A stretch of 64,000 nt of DNA from the NCBI GenBank assembly GCA_963736975.1, contig CAVTQY010000001.1, positions 1,674,001 to 1,738,000 of the forward strand, read 5' to 3'. Shown here one piece after another: positions 1 through 9,044 of this stretch. The translations under genes and the position numbers were made by a program. The notes beneath the pieces were generated by a model that saw nothing but the letters and a program-made list of their open reading frames with translations, ran no database searches and was not told the DNA's origin. The stretch comes from CAVTQY01 sp963736975 (lineage in GTDB: Bacteria; Pseudomonadota; Alphaproteobacteria; Acetobacterales; Acetobacteraceae). Numbering within the stretch: the first letter of the stretch is position 1; every line of letters starts with the position of its first letter.

Positions 1-1
1 G

Positions 2-334
2 CTGCTGCGGCTGCTTCCGGCGGGCTCGCTGGCCCGGCTGTTTCTGCTGTTTCCAGACCCGTGGCCGAAGGCGCGGCACGCGAAGCGGCGCTTCGTACAT
101 CCGGGCCTGCTGGCGACCGTTGCGCGGGCGATGCGGCACGGGGCGGAATGGCGGATCGCCAGCGACGATCCCGTGTACCAGGCCTGGGTGGATGAGGTCA
201 TGGCGGCGCAGGACCTGTTCGCGGAAGCGGCGCGGTGGCCGGTGCGTCCGGCTGGCTGGCCGCCGACGCGATACGAGGCCAAGGCGCTGCGAGAAGGGCG
301 CCGGCCGGTGTATTGGAGCTACATACGCCGTTGA
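2..334 (+). CDS. trmB: tRNA (guanine-N7)-methyltransferase TrmB, C-terminal part
   Basis: Only the last 110 codons are present; the gene begins before the window. TrmB uses S-adenosylmethionine to methylate G46 in the variable loop of tRNAs. The frame open from base 2 contains the family hallmark LFPDPWPKARHAKRR, followed by a typical tail with RYEAKALREGRRPVYW and a stop at 332-334. A G46-methylase end of this size and composition matches the family C-terminus. csaA follows 62 bases later in the same direction, so the genes could be co-transcribed. Confidence 0.93.
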   Translation: MLRLLPAGSLARLFLLFPDPWPKARHAKRRFVHPGLLATVARAMRHGAEWRIASDDPVYQAWVDEVMAAQDLFAEAARWPVRPAGWPPTRYEAKALREGRRPVYWSYIRR

Positions 335-396
335 ACACGTAGTCTAATTTCGCGCGCGGCCGCCCCACCAACCCCGCGCGCCACCCGGAGGACGCT

Positions 397-738
397 ATGC
401 CCGAACCCATCGCCTATGCCGATTTCGAGCGGGTGGATATCCGCGTGGGGACCATCATCGACGCGCAGCCTTTCCCGGAGGCGCGCAAGCCGGCGCTGAA
501 ACTCACCATCGATTTCGGCCCGGAGATCGGCACCAGGCGTTCCTCGGCGCAGATCACCGTGCATTACCGTTCTGACCAACTCATCGGCAGGCAAATCTGT
601 GCGGTAGTGAATTTCCCGCCGCGGCAGATCGGGCCGAGCATCAGCGAGGTGCTGGTGCTGGGCATGCCGGACGAGGATGGCGCCGTCGTGCTGATCAAGC
701 CGGATTTCAAGGTTCCGGATGGCGGCAAGCTGTTCTGA
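397..738 (+). CDS. csaA: CsaA-type tRNA-binding domain protein (export-related chaperone)
   Basis: A 113-residue protein covering a single EMAP-II-like OB-fold tRNA-binding domain, the usual full length of CsaA. Near the N-terminus are FERVDIRVGTI and the later QICAVVNFPPRQIGP, both typical of the CsaA/MetG C-terminal domain family. CsaA was described as a secretion-related chaperone and binds tRNA; the physiological role in proteobacteria is not firmly known. A strong ribosome site (GGAGG, about 387-391) precedes the ATG. The stop overlaps the next start as TGATG, indicating translational coupling with the phosphoribosyltransferase. Confidence 0.9.
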   Translation: MPEPIAYADFERVDIRVGTIIDAQPFPEARKPALKLTIDFGPEIGTRRSSAQITVHYRSDQLIGRQICAVVNFPPRQIGPSISEVLVLGMPDEDGAVVLIKPDFKVPDGGKLF

Positions 739-1235
739 TGCCGACGCACTATTACACGGTCACCTGGGACCAGTTGCACCGCGATGCGAAGGCGCTCGCC
801 TGGCGGCTGATCGGCCGGGGTCCCGGCGGGCAGCCCTTCAGCGGCGTTGTCGCGGTGACGCGCGGGGGGCTTATCCCGGCGGCGATCGTCGCCCGCGAAC
901 TGGACTGCCGCGTGGTCGAGAGCGTCTCGGTCGTGAGCTATGGCGGCGAATCGCCGGACTTGCGGGGCACGCCGGTGATCCTGAAGCCGCCGAGCGCAGC
1001 GGGCGAGGGCGAGGGGTTCCTGATCATCGACGATCTTGTCGATACCGGCAGCACTGCGCGGGTGGTGCGCGCGCTGCTGCCGCGCGCGCACTTCGCCTGC
1101 ATCTACGCCAAACCGGCGGCACGCGAGGCGGTGGACACGTTCGTGACCGAGGTGTCGCAGGACACCTGGATCCTGTTTCCCTGGGACACCGAGCCGCAAT
1201 TCATCGCCCCGCTCGCCCAGCGCGGTGCTCTTTGA
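738..1235 (+). CDS. gpt: Xanthine-guanine phosphoribosyltransferase
   Basis: Type I phosphoribosyltransferase of 165 residues that salvages xanthine/guanine with PRPP to give XMP/GMP. The PRPP-binding motif LIIDDLVDTGSTA lies around residues 96-108, preceded by VAVTRGGLIPA, which matches bacterial Gpt. The C-terminal ILFPWDTEPQF resembles the Gpt base-specificity end. The start overlaps the csaA stop by one base (TGATG), so the two are co-translated. An imperfect palindrome just after the stop (1237-1251) could mark the transcript end but lacks a T run. Confidence 0.92.
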   Translation: MPTHYYTVTWDQLHRDAKALAWRLIGRGPGGQPFSGVVAVTRGGLIPAAIVARELDCRVVESVSVVSYGGESPDLRGTPVILKPPSAAGEGEGFLIIDDLVDTGSTARVVRALLPRAHFACIYAKPAAREAVDTFVTEVSQDTWILFPWDTEPQFIAPLAQRGAL

Positions 1236-1283
1236 GAGCGTGATTCACGCTTTCCGACGTGACCGCCTCAAGCGATCACGCTT

Positions 1284-1511
1284 CTAGCCGCTGAGCGCCG
1301 TGCCTGGGGCCGGCGCGCTCGGCTGGCCGGTATGCCGCGTTTGCGGCAGCAGCGACGCCACCACGATGGCGCCGAGAATGCAGATCAACACGAAGGCGAA
1401 ACGGCGCATTGAGCCGCCGGTCGCTTCGTAGTCCACCTCATCGGGGCGGGTGGTGTAGCTCTCGGGGTCCATCACGTCGTACGGGCGGACGAAATTGGAA
1501 TCGGGCTTCAT
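1284..1511 (-). CDS. Small single-pass membrane protein, function unknown
   Basis: 75 residues starting MKPDSNFVRPYDVMDPES. The ATG at 1511 is chosen over an upstream one because AGGAGG lies eight bases before it. The N-terminal half is acidic and hydrophilic; residues roughly 37-56 (FAFVLICILGAIVVASLL) form one transmembrane helix; a short proline-rich tail follows. No recognised domain. It lies downstream of, and in the same direction as, the CorC-type gene. Expression is plausible but no function can be assigned. Confidence 0.65.
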   Translation of the reverse strand: MKPDSNFVRPYDVMDPESYTTRPDEVDYEATGGSMRRFAFVLICILGAIVVASLLPQTRHTGQPSAPAPGTALSG

Positions 1512-1594
1512 CTGCCTGCCTCCTGGTAGCCTCGGGCAAGCTGTACCATTGTGCTCAGGGCGCGCTGTTACGTAGCTCACAGGTAGCGGGGAGA

Positions 1595-2890
1595 TTACGC
1601 GGCGGCGGGCTCGCGGCTGGCGCGGACCTTGTCCACGCGGCGGGCGTCCATCGCCAGCACCTCGAACCGCCAGCCGCCGAACACGATGCGATCGCCTTCG
1701 CGCGGGACGCGGCGAAGCAAGGCGAGCAGCAGGCCGGCCAGCGTGTGGTACGTTCCCTCGGCCGGGAGGTCGGGCAATTCGAGGCGGGCCTTCACCTCAT
1801 CCACCGGCATCGTGCCGTCGAGCACCAGGACGGGGTCGCGGGCGGCGGCCCCTGAGGCCGGCTCTTCGGTTGCGTCGGTGGGCTCGCCGACGATCGCCTC
1901 CAGCACGTCGGCGGCGGTGACCACGCCTTCGAAGCTGCCGTATTCGTCCATGACGAGGGCCATGCCGAGCGGGTCGGATTTCAGCCGCTCCAACGCGTCG
2001 AGCGCGCTGACGGTGTCCGGCACGACGATCGGCTGGCGCAGCGCCGCACCGATGGACAGGTCGCCGCCGCCCAGAATGCGGTCGAGGATGTCCTTCGCCT
2101 GCACCACGCCGACCACGTTGTCCACGGAGCCGTCGCAGACCACGAAGCGGGAGTGCGGGGCGGCCTTCAGCGCCGCGGCGATATCCTTGTTGGGGTCGGT
2201 GCGGTCGATCCAGGCCAGCTCCGTGCGCGGTGTCATGATGGCGCGGACCGGCTTGTCGGCGAGCCGCAGGACGCGCTCGATCATCTCGCGTTCCTCGGTC
2301 TCCAGCACACCGGCCTGCGCGCCTTCCGTCAGCAGCGCTTTCAGTTCCTCCTCGGTCACCATCTGGCGCACGGCCCGGGCGCTGCCGAGCAGCTGCAGCA
2401 CGAGGCCGGAGGATTGCCCGAGCAGCCATACGACGGGGCCGGCAATGCGGGCGGTCCAGGCGATCGGCACAGCGACGCGGGCGGCCGTCTGTTCGGGCCG
2501 GCGCAGCGCGAGTTGTTTCGGTACCAGTTCGCCAAGCACGAGGGTCAGGTAGGTGGTCACGACGACCACCAGAATCAGCGCCAGGGGCCCGGCAATGCCG
2601 GCGGCGAGAGGAATGGCCTTGAGCCAGGCCTGGACGTAGTCGGCGATGCGGGCACCGCCGAACACGCCGATCAGCACGCTGACGAGGGTGACGCCGACCT
2701 GAACCGTGGGGAGGAAATGCTGCGGCTGCTCGGCGAGGCTGCGGGCCGTGGCCGCACCGGCGACGCCCTTTCGCTCCAGCACCATCAACCGGGCGCGCCG
2801 GGCGGAGACCAGGGCGAGCTCGCTCATGGAAAAGAGCCCGTTGACCCCGATCAGCACCAGAAGGACGAGGACCTCGATCGCGAACGTCAT
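1595..2890 (-). CDS. CNNM/CorC (HlyC) family membrane protein with DUF21 and CBS domains
   Basis: 431 residues, inner membrane. The N-terminal DUF21/CNNM domain (about 1-180) has several hydrophobic helices and the family segment SMSELALVSARRARL; it is followed by a CBS pair (about 200-330, with IMTPRTELAWIDR and VVTAADVLEAIVGE) and a C-terminal CorC_HlyC domain (about 350-425, with LEVLAMDARRVDKVR). This is the standard architecture of proteins variously called hemolysin-like or magnesium/cobalt efflux proteins; transport direction and substrate are unproven. The start is divergent from the next gene, with only 49 bases between them to hold both promoters. Confidence 0.9.
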   Translation of the reverse strand: MTFAIEVLVLLVLIGVNGLFSMSELALVSARRARLMVLERKGVAGAATARSLAEQPQHFLPTVQVGVTLVSVLIGVFGGARIADYVQAWLKAIPLAAGIAGPLALILVVVVTTYLTLVLGELVPKQLALRRPEQTAARVAVPIAWTARIAGPVVWLLGQSSGLVLQLLGSARAVRQMVTEEELKALLTEGAQAGVLETEEREMIERVLRLADKPVRAIMTPRTELAWIDRTDPNKDIAAALKAAPHSRFVVCDGSVDNVVGVVQAKDILDRILGGGDLSIGAALRQPIVVPDTVSALDALERLKSDPLGMALVMDEYGSFEGVVTAADVLEAIVGEPTDATEEPASGAAARDPVLVLDGTMPVDEVKARLELPDLPAEGTYHTLAGLLLALLRRVPREGDRIVFGGWRFEVLAMDARRVDKVRASREPAAA

Positions 2891-2939
2891 TGGTCTGCTG
2901 TGTTTTGTCCGCCCTGGCTTTCACCATCGCTGGTAGCAT

Positions 2940-3438
2940 ATGGCGCAAGGCGCAATAAGCTCGGGGGTCATCGTGCCGCTGGTGGCGATTTTACTGGGCA
3001 TCGCCGGGGTGGTTCCGGTGATCGGGTGCGGGCTGGGTGCGCTCGGGCCGGGCAATGGGGCCGGCACAATGCTGGCCGTGCTGGTGGCATATTGCGCGGT
3101 GGTGCTGTCGTTCCTGGGCGGTATGCAATGGGGTTTCGCGCTGCACGGCACGGCGGAGGCTCGGGGGCAGCGGTGGCGGTTGCTGCTGGGCGGTACTTCC
3201 GGCGCTGGTGGGGTGGGGCGCGTTGTTGGCGCGCCTGGTGCTGCCGGACTGGATCGCGCTGGCGCTGCTGGCGGCGGGGTTCATCGGCACGATGGTGGCG
3301 GAGCATCAGGGCGTGCAGCGGGGGTTTGCGATGCCGCGGGGTTATCTGTGGCTTCGCTGGGGGTTGACGGTTGTTGTCGTGGCGATGCTGGCGACGGTGC
3401 TGACGCTGCGGCTGCTGGGTGTTTCGGTGGTGCTGTGA
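2940..3438 (+). pseudogene. DUF3429 membrane protein, one-base frameshift
   Basis: Two frames together encode a small polytopic membrane protein of about 165 residues. The first frame gives MAQGAISSGVIVPLVAILL through a GGMQWGFALHG motif typical of DUF3429. At about 3188-3190 the frame changes, and the other frame continues AVLPALVGWGALLARLVLP to the stop at 3436-3438 with further hydrophobic helices. Removing one G from the GGG run restores a single frame (499 bases instead of 498). Function of the family is unknown. It may be intact in the organism, since eight other genes here show similar one-base breaks. Confidence 0.75.
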
Positions 3439-3593
3439 GCGAGCCGCTTTGATTATTGGGTCCTTGGAATATGGAGCCTCATCTATTGCAGGCCTGGAAC
3501 TGCGCAATCTGGGGCGCTTCATGTGATTACAGAGTCAGAATAATTCCGAGGAAGCCGCCGAACGAACCGAGCGTCGCCGCTGGGGTGAGCAGA

Positions 3594-3630
3594 CCCATCA
3601 GATTGACCGCTCCCGCGGTCGTATGATGGG
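3594..3630. promoter_or_regulatory. Compound inverted repeat upstream of the sugar cluster
   Basis: Perfect 7-base arms (CCCATCA 3594-3600 and TGATGGG 3624-3630) enclose perfect 6-base arms (GACCGC 3605-3610 and GCGGTC 3615-3620). It sits 85 bases before the aldolase start in an otherwise gene-free stretch. It could be an operator for the carbohydrate operon or a leader hairpin; no T run follows, so an intrinsic terminator is less likely. No regulator gene lies nearby. Confidence 0.45.
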
Positions 3631-3714
3631 ATCGCCGCCTGAGCTTCCGGATAAGGCAGCGGGCACCGGGCGCCACCCCTCGTCCGCGGATAGAAACCAG
3701 CAGGAGGAAGCGGG

Positions 3715-4503
3715 ATGCGCGAGAACCCGGTCAAGCGCAGCCTGGCGCAGGGCGGATCGGCGTTCGGCGCCATGGTGTTCGAGTTCTTCACCCCGGGGAT
3801 CGCCCAGATCCTGCGCGCCGCCGGAGCGGCGTTCGTGCTCTACGATATGGAGCATAGCGGCGCCGGGATCGATACGATCAAACAGCAGATGGCCTGGTGC
3901 CGCGGCCTCGACATCGTTCCCTTGGTCCGCGTCCCGGCGTCGCAGTACCACTTCATCGCCCGCGTGCTGGATGCCGGCGCGATGGGGATCATGGTGCCGA
4001 TGGTGGAATCGGCGGCCCAGGCGCGCGAGATCGTCGCGGCGACGCGCTATCCGCCGAAAGGGGTACGCGGCGCCGGCTTCGGCATGGCGCACGACGACTA
4101 TACCGGAGGCTCGGTCGCCGAGAAGATCGCCGCCATTCTCGCGCGCACGCAGGTCATCGTGCAGATCGAAACACCGCAGGGCGTCGCGGCGGTCGATGAA
4201 ATCGCCGCTGTGGACGGCGTGGACGTGGTCTGGCTCGGGCATTTCGACCTCACCAACTTCATGGGCATCCCGGGCCAGTTCACCCATCCCGATTATCTGC
4301 GATCGGTGGACGCGATTCTCGCAGCGGCCCGCCGGCACGCCAAGGTAGCGGGGTTCATGGCCATGGACGATGCCTGGGCGCGCGATTACTTCGCCAAGGG
4401 ATTTCGCATGATGGCGGTGGGTCCGGATCAGGGCCTGCTGCAGCAGGGCCTCGCGCGCGGCCTGTCGGCGCTGCGCGAAGCGGCCCGCGCGGCGAAGGAC
4501 TGA
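3715..4503 (+). CDS. HpcH/HpaI-family class II aldolase
   Basis: 262 residues, the usual size for the HpcH/HpaI TIM-barrel family, which cleaves 2-keto-3-deoxy (4-hydroxy-2-oxo) acids to pyruvate plus an aldehyde with a divalent metal. Expected catalytic and metal residues are visible: His47 in YDMEHSG, Arg72 in PLVRVP, Glu152 in VQIETPQG and Asp178 in WLGHFDLTN. A ribosome site (AGGAGGAAG) precedes the ATG. It opens a co-directional cluster with a hydroxyacid dehydrogenase four bases downstream and sugar ABC genes, so it probably acts on a sugar-derived keto-acid. Exact substrate (for example ketodeoxyglucarate, rhamnonate or heptenedioate type) cannot be read from sequence. Confidence 0.88.
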   Translation: MRENPVKRSLAQGGSAFGAMVFEFFTPGIAQILRAAGAAFVLYDMEHSGAGIDTIKQQMAWCRGLDIVPLVRVPASQYHFIARVLDAGAMGIMVPMVESAAQAREIVAATRYPPKGVRGAGFGMAHDDYTGGSVAEKIAAILARTQVIVQIETPQGVAAVDEIAAVDGVDVVWLGHFDLTNFMGIPGQFTHPDYLRSVDAILAAARRHAKVAGFMAMDDAWARDYFAKGFRMMAVGPDQGLLQQGLARGLSALREAARAAKD

Positions 4504-4507
4504 AGCC

Positions 4508-5557
4508 ATGGCCCGGTTTCGCATCGGCATCACGCGCGACGTGCTGGATGCCAGCGGCACGCCGACATTCGGCCCCGAACCGCTGAAGCTGCTCGAGCGG
4601 CCCGGCCTGGAATGGGAGTATTTCCCCGAACCGGTCACCGAGATCGCGCCGGCGCATCTCGCCCGCTATGATGCGCTCTATATCAACGCGCCGCTGGTCA
4701 CGCGCGCGACATTCGCGCAAGGCGCGGGCCGCACCCGCATCATCGCGCGGCACGGCGTCGGCTATGATTCGGTGGATGTCGCGGCCTGCACCGAGCACGG
4801 CGTGATTGTCACGATACAGCCCGATGGCGTGCGGCGCCCAATGGCGGTGGTGGCGCTCACCTACGTGCTCGCGCTGTCGCAGAAGCTGCTGATCAAGGAC
4901 CGGCTGACCCGCACCGGCCGCTGGGGGGAGAAGCTCGATCACATGGGCATCGGCCTGGTCGGCCGCACGCTCGGGCTGATCGGCGCCGGCAATATCGGCC
5001 AGGAGATCATCCGCCTGGCTCCTGTGTTCGGCCTGCGCGTGCTCGCCAGCGATCCTTATGTCGATCCGGCGGTGATCGAGGCGGCGGGCGCCACGCCGGT
5101 CGCGCTCGATACGCTGCTGCGGGACTCCGACTTCGTCGTCGTGATGTGCCTGTTGAACGAAACGACGCACCACCTGATCGGGGCGCGTGAACTGGGCCTG
5201 ATGCGGCAATCGGCTTATCTTGTCAGCATCGCGCGCGGACCGATCGTCGATGAATCGGCGCTGATCGCGGCGCTGCGCGATAAACGGATTGCCGGCGCGG
5301 GGGTGGATGTGTTCGAGACCGAGCCGGTCGATCCGGGCAACCCGCTGCTGCAGATGGACAACACGATCGTCACGCCGCATGCCGCGTGCTGGACCGATCA
5401 GTGCTTTGCCGGCATCGCCGAAAGCGGCCTCAAGAGCATCGCCGCCGCGCTGAGCGGAGAAGCGCCGCGCGGGGTGATTAATCCGGACGTGCTGGCCGAC
5501 GAGCGGGTGAAAGCCTGGCTGGCCGGCAATGCAGCCGGGGCCGATACAAAATCATAA
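4508..5557 (+). CDS. D-isomer-specific 2-hydroxyacid dehydrogenase
   Basis: 349 residues with the split substrate-binding domain and a central Rossmann domain. The dinucleotide motif GLIGAGNIGQ is near residues 158-167. Catalytic Arg (in VSIARGPIVDE), Glu (in GVDVFETEP) and His (in VTPHAACW) are in the normal order for the SerA/GyaR/hydroxypyruvate-reductase family. It likely interconverts a 2-oxo and a 2-hydroxy acid using NAD(P)H. Four bases separate it from the aldolase, so the pair is one operon; a role in reducing or oxidising a product of the same sugar-acid pathway is inferred. Confidence 0.88.
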   Translation: MARFRIGITRDVLDASGTPTFGPEPLKLLERPGLEWEYFPEPVTEIAPAHLARYDALYINAPLVTRATFAQGAGRTRIIARHGVGYDSVDVAACTEHGVIVTIQPDGVRRPMAVVALTYVLALSQKLLIKDRLTRTGRWGEKLDHMGIGLVGRTLGLIGAGNIGQEIIRLAPVFGLRVLASDPYVDPAVIEAAGATPVALDTLLRDSDFVVVMCLLNETTHHLIGARELGLMRQSAYLVSIARGPIVDESALIAALRDKRIAGAGVDVFETEPVDPGNPLLQMDNTIVTPHAACWTDQCFAGIAESGLKSIAAALSGEAPRGVINPDVLADERVKAWLAGNAAGADTKS

Positions 5558-5569
5558 AGGGAGGTGTTG

Positions 5570-7253
5570 ATGAGCAGCATGCAAGGGGCCGATCACGAGG
5601 CGGCGCTTTCACGCGAGCTGGACCGCTGGTTGAGCGGGGACCGGTCGCGGCGGCATGTGCTGGCCGGACTGCTCGGCCTCGGCGCGGGGATGCTGGCCGC
5701 TCGCGCGGCGCATGCGGCGACGGCGCAGCGGCTGGGCAGGCCGGTGGATAATCTGCACCAGGCCGCCGTGGAACTCGCTTCGCCGGATACGCCGCTGGGC
5801 CAGGCGCAGGTGGACGCCGTGAAGGCGTCCACCGAAGGGCCGAAGGATGGCTCGGCGTTTCGCGCCGTCGAGGCGGCAAAGCGGTTCAAGGGCGTCACCC
5901 TCGGCATGACCTACGAGGCGGGCTTGCAGGCGCTGGAGCCGCGCAACTACTCCGGCCCGCAATGGCAGGACCTGACCGGCATCGCCTCCAATGTGATCGA
6001 GCTGTCGCACCCGGATCAGTATTCGAAACCGATCGCGGAGCACATCGCGCAGTCCGGCGCGTACGATGTCCTGGACATCGAGCCGGCCTGGATCCCGTCG
6101 CTGGCCGATGGCGGGGTGATTGCGCCGATCGACGAATACGTGGCGAAATACATGAACCAGGCGGATCTCGAAGATTATCATCCGCTCTACAAATTCCTTC
6201 CCACATACAAGGGGAAGCGCTGGGGCTTCTTCGACGACGGCGATATGCTGGCGCTGTATTATCGCAAGGACATCTTCGAGGATCCGAAGCTCGGCGCCGC
6301 CTATAAGGCCAAGTACAACCGGGACCTGGCCGTCCCAAAGACCTGGGACGACTACGCCGAGGTCGCGCAGTTCATCACCGACCAGATGGCGCCGAAGGTC
6401 TATGGCGCGGCGCATTTCCGCAAGGCGGGCAGCCCAGGAAACCAGTATGGCTTCCTGCAGGAATATCGCGCCAATGGCGGCCGCCTGTTCGACGCGAAGA
6501 CCATGAAGGCGCAGCTTGCCTCGGATGCTGGGCTACGGACGCTGCAGCAGATGGTCGCGCAGAACAAGGCATCGATCCCGGGCAACAACGACTTCGACGC
6601 GGTGGCGGCCTGGGCCGCCTGGCTGCAAGGCAAGGTGGCAATGCTGTATTCCTGGCCGCCGACCGGCCGGATGAGCGAGAATTATTCGCAACGCGCGAAG
6701 GCGATCAATTTCGTGCCGACCTCCGCAATCGTCGGCAAGGTGGGTTACGCGGTGATGCCGGGCGGGGCACCGGAGATGGCCTCGGGCTATGTCAAGGCGC
6801 TGACGGCGGAATTCGCAGAACAAGGACGCCGCCTATCTGTTCATGCAATGGACAACCTGTCCGGCGACTTCGCTGGTACGCGTCATGCTGCCCTATACGC
6901 TGCGCGATCCGTACCGCATGTCGCACTACACATCGCCGCTCTATCGGTCGCTCTGGCCGACCGCGAAGGATTACCTGGTCACCCTGTCCGATTCGGCGAA
7001 TGTCGCCGTGGTGGATATGATCATGCCGGGTTGGCAGGATTACGCCCTGACGCTCGACCGTATGTGTACCGCCGTCTGGGCCGGCGAGGACCCGAAGCAG
7101 GCGCTGACCAGGGCGGCGGCGGAATGGGACGCGACCACCCAGAAAATCGGCGTCGATTCCCAGCGCGCGGCCTATGAGCAGTTCATGAAGCTGCCCGGCT
7201 CGTACCCCGATCATACGATCGAGAAGCTGGGACTGGCCGTGCACATCACCTGA
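5570..7253 (+). pseudogene. Sugar ABC transporter substrate-binding protein, one-base frameshift
   Basis: Reconstructed length 560 residues. ATG 5570 is preferred over GTG 5564 because AGGGAGG lies just upstream. The N-terminus has a twin-arginine-like signal (RRHVLAGLLGLGAG, ending near AHAATA). The body has the family 1 carbohydrate-binding-protein look (YKGKRWGFFDDGDM, VPKTWDDY, LYSWPPTGRM). At about 6808-6809 one extra G moves the frame; removing it gives LTANSQNKDAAYLFMQW and continues to the stop at 7251-7253. Two MalF/MalG-type permease genes follow. No MalK-type ATPase gene is in the cluster, so the ATPase must be supplied from elsewhere. Confidence 0.85.
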
Positions 7254-7286
7254 CGCGCTGGCCGCCCGCCGGCGACGGGAAGCCCG

Positions 7287-8229
7287 ATGGTCGCGATCGC
7301 GAATGCCAGACGCCTGGCGAGCCCGGGGGAGACAGCGCGGCGCCCCGCGCTCTCCGCCTGGGCGGACCGGCGCATCGGCTGGCTGCTGGTGCTGCCGGCC
7401 GTGCTGCTCATTCTGGCGCTGTCGATTTATCCGCTGCTCTATTCGGTGTGGGTCGCCTTCGTTAACTACGATTTCCTGATCCCGGGCCACGCTTTTGTCG
7501 GTTTGCGCAATTTCGCCGAGGTGCTGGCCGATCCGGTCGCGCTCTCATCTCTGATCACCACCGTCTGGTTGTCGGCGATCGATGTGGCGGTGGAGTTCGC
7601 CCTTGGGCTGGCGCTGGCGGTGGCGATGGAGCGGACCTTCCGCGGCCGCGGCGTGATCATGGCGATCCTGATCGTGCCGCTGTTCATCAGCCCGGTGATC
7701 GTTGGGCAGTTCTGGGCGCTGTTGTTGCAGCGGCCGTTCGGTCCAGCCGATTACCTGCTGGGCCGCCTGCTGGGCCACCCGGTGACGATCAACTGGCTCA
7801 GCGAATGGCCGTGGAACTTCGTCGCCATCATCCTCGCGGATGTCTGGCAGTGGACGCCGTTCATGTTCGTGATCCTGCTGGCCGGCATCACCGCGCTGGC
7901 GCGCGAGCCTTATGAGGCGGCGCAGATCGACGGCGTGAACGCCTGGCAGGCGTTCCGCTACATCACGCTGCCGCAGCTCGGCCCGATGATCATGCTGGCG
8001 CTGACGTTCCGGCTGCTCGAACTCGGTGAAGTTGTTCGACACGATCTTCATGATGACCGGCGGCGGGCCGGGCACCAGCACCTACACCGCTTCCTTCTAT
8101 CTGTACCAGATCGGCTTCGCGCAGTTTCACCTGTCGGAAGCGACTGCCGGAAGCTGGATGTTCCTGATCCTGACCGCGATCGTGATCACCGCGATGGTGC
8201 GGCGGCTGCTGCGGGTGGAGACGGCATGA
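7287..8229 (+). pseudogene. Sugar ABC transporter permease (MalF type), one-base frameshift
   Basis: Reconstructed 313-residue inner-membrane permease with about six helices. The EAA loop for ATPase contact reads EAAQIDGVNAWQAFRYITLP (about residues 212-231). At 8025 an extra G breaks the frame within LLELVKLFDTIF; the other frame carries the typical MTGGGPGTSTYT segment and ends at 8227-8229. It follows the binding-protein gene by 33 bases with GGGAAG before its ATG, and its stop overlaps the next permease start by ATGA. Confidence 0.85.
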
Positions 8230-9044
8230 TGCGACGGATCGGCCTGCTGCGGTTCCTGTTCATCGGCCTGTTCCTGGCTTTCGTGCTGGCGCCGCTCTAC
8301 TGGGTGGTGATCACCTCGATCAAGCCGAGCGACGATTATCTGGCCGTGCCGCCGGTCTGGTTTCCGGCCCATCCGACGCTGGTGCACTACGCCGCCGCGC
8401 TGTTCGCCTATCGCGGGCTGACCGGACTGCTCAACAGCCTGATCGTGGCTTCAGCGACCACCGTGCTGTCGGCGATCCTGGGCACCTGCATGGGCTACAG
8501 CTTCGTGCGGTTTCAGACTGGCGGCAGCAATCTGGCGCTATGGGTGCTGTCGCAGCGCTTCCTGCCGCCGATCGCCATCGTGCTGCCGGTGTTCCTGCTG
8601 TACCGCACGTACGGACTGTATGACACGCGCGCGGGGCTGGTGCTGGTGTATACGGTTATGACGCTGCCGCTCTCGGTCTGGATGATGTATGCTTATTTCC
8701 GCCAGGTGCCGCGCTCGCTGGAGGAAGCGGCGTTGGTGGATGGCTGCGGCTGGTGGCAGGCCTTCTGGAAGATTGCCGTGCCTCTGGCGCTGCCCGGCAT
8801 CGTTGCCGCCGCGGTGTTCGCCTTCATCGCGGTGTGGACCGAGTTCTTTTTCGCGCTGATCCTGACCAGCCGGCATGCCTTCACCCTGCCCACCGTGTTC
8901 CGGTCCTTCGTGAGCTTCCAGGGGGCGCAGTATGGGGAATCGAGCGCGCTCGCGGTCACCTCGCTGGTGCCGTCGATCGTGCTGGGCATGCTGGTGCAGC
9001 GGCATCTTGTGCGCGGCCTCACCCTCGGCGCGGTGCAAGGATGA
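8226..9044 (+). CDS. Sugar ABC transporter permease (MalG type)
   Basis: 272-residue partner permease of the carbohydrate uptake family 1 importer. Six hydrophobic segments are visible, and the EAA loop reads EEAALVDGCGWWQAFWKIAVP, which docks the (missing) ATPase. The N-terminus MMRRIGLLRFLFIGLF and ITSIKPSDDY are typical of MalG/UgpE-like subunits. ATGA overlap with the upstream permease and ATGA overlap with the downstream 611-residue gene show tight translational coupling. Confidence 0.9.
   Translation: MMRRIGLLRFLFIGLFLAFVLAPLYWVVITSIKPSDDYLAVPPVWFPAHPTLVHYAAALFAYRGLTGLLNSLIVASATTVLSAILGTCMGYSFVRFQTGGSNLALWVLSQRFLPPIAIVLPVFLLYRTYGLYDTRAGLVLVYTVMTLPLSVWMMYAYFRQVPRSLEEAALVDGCGWWQAFWKIAVPLALPGIVAAAVFAFIAVWTEFFFALILTSRHAFTLPTVFRSFVSFQGAQYGESSALAVTSLVPSIVLGMLVQRHLVRGLTLGAVQG

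Noticed and set aside
1237..1281. Palindrome AGCGTGA/TCACGCT and a repeat arm ATCACGC after gpt
   Set aside because: Stem with a one-base centre and no T run; too weak to call a terminator.
3519..3791. Minus-strand ORF over the empty stretch and the aldolase start
   Set aside because: Overlaps the conserved aldolase and has no family features or ribosome site.
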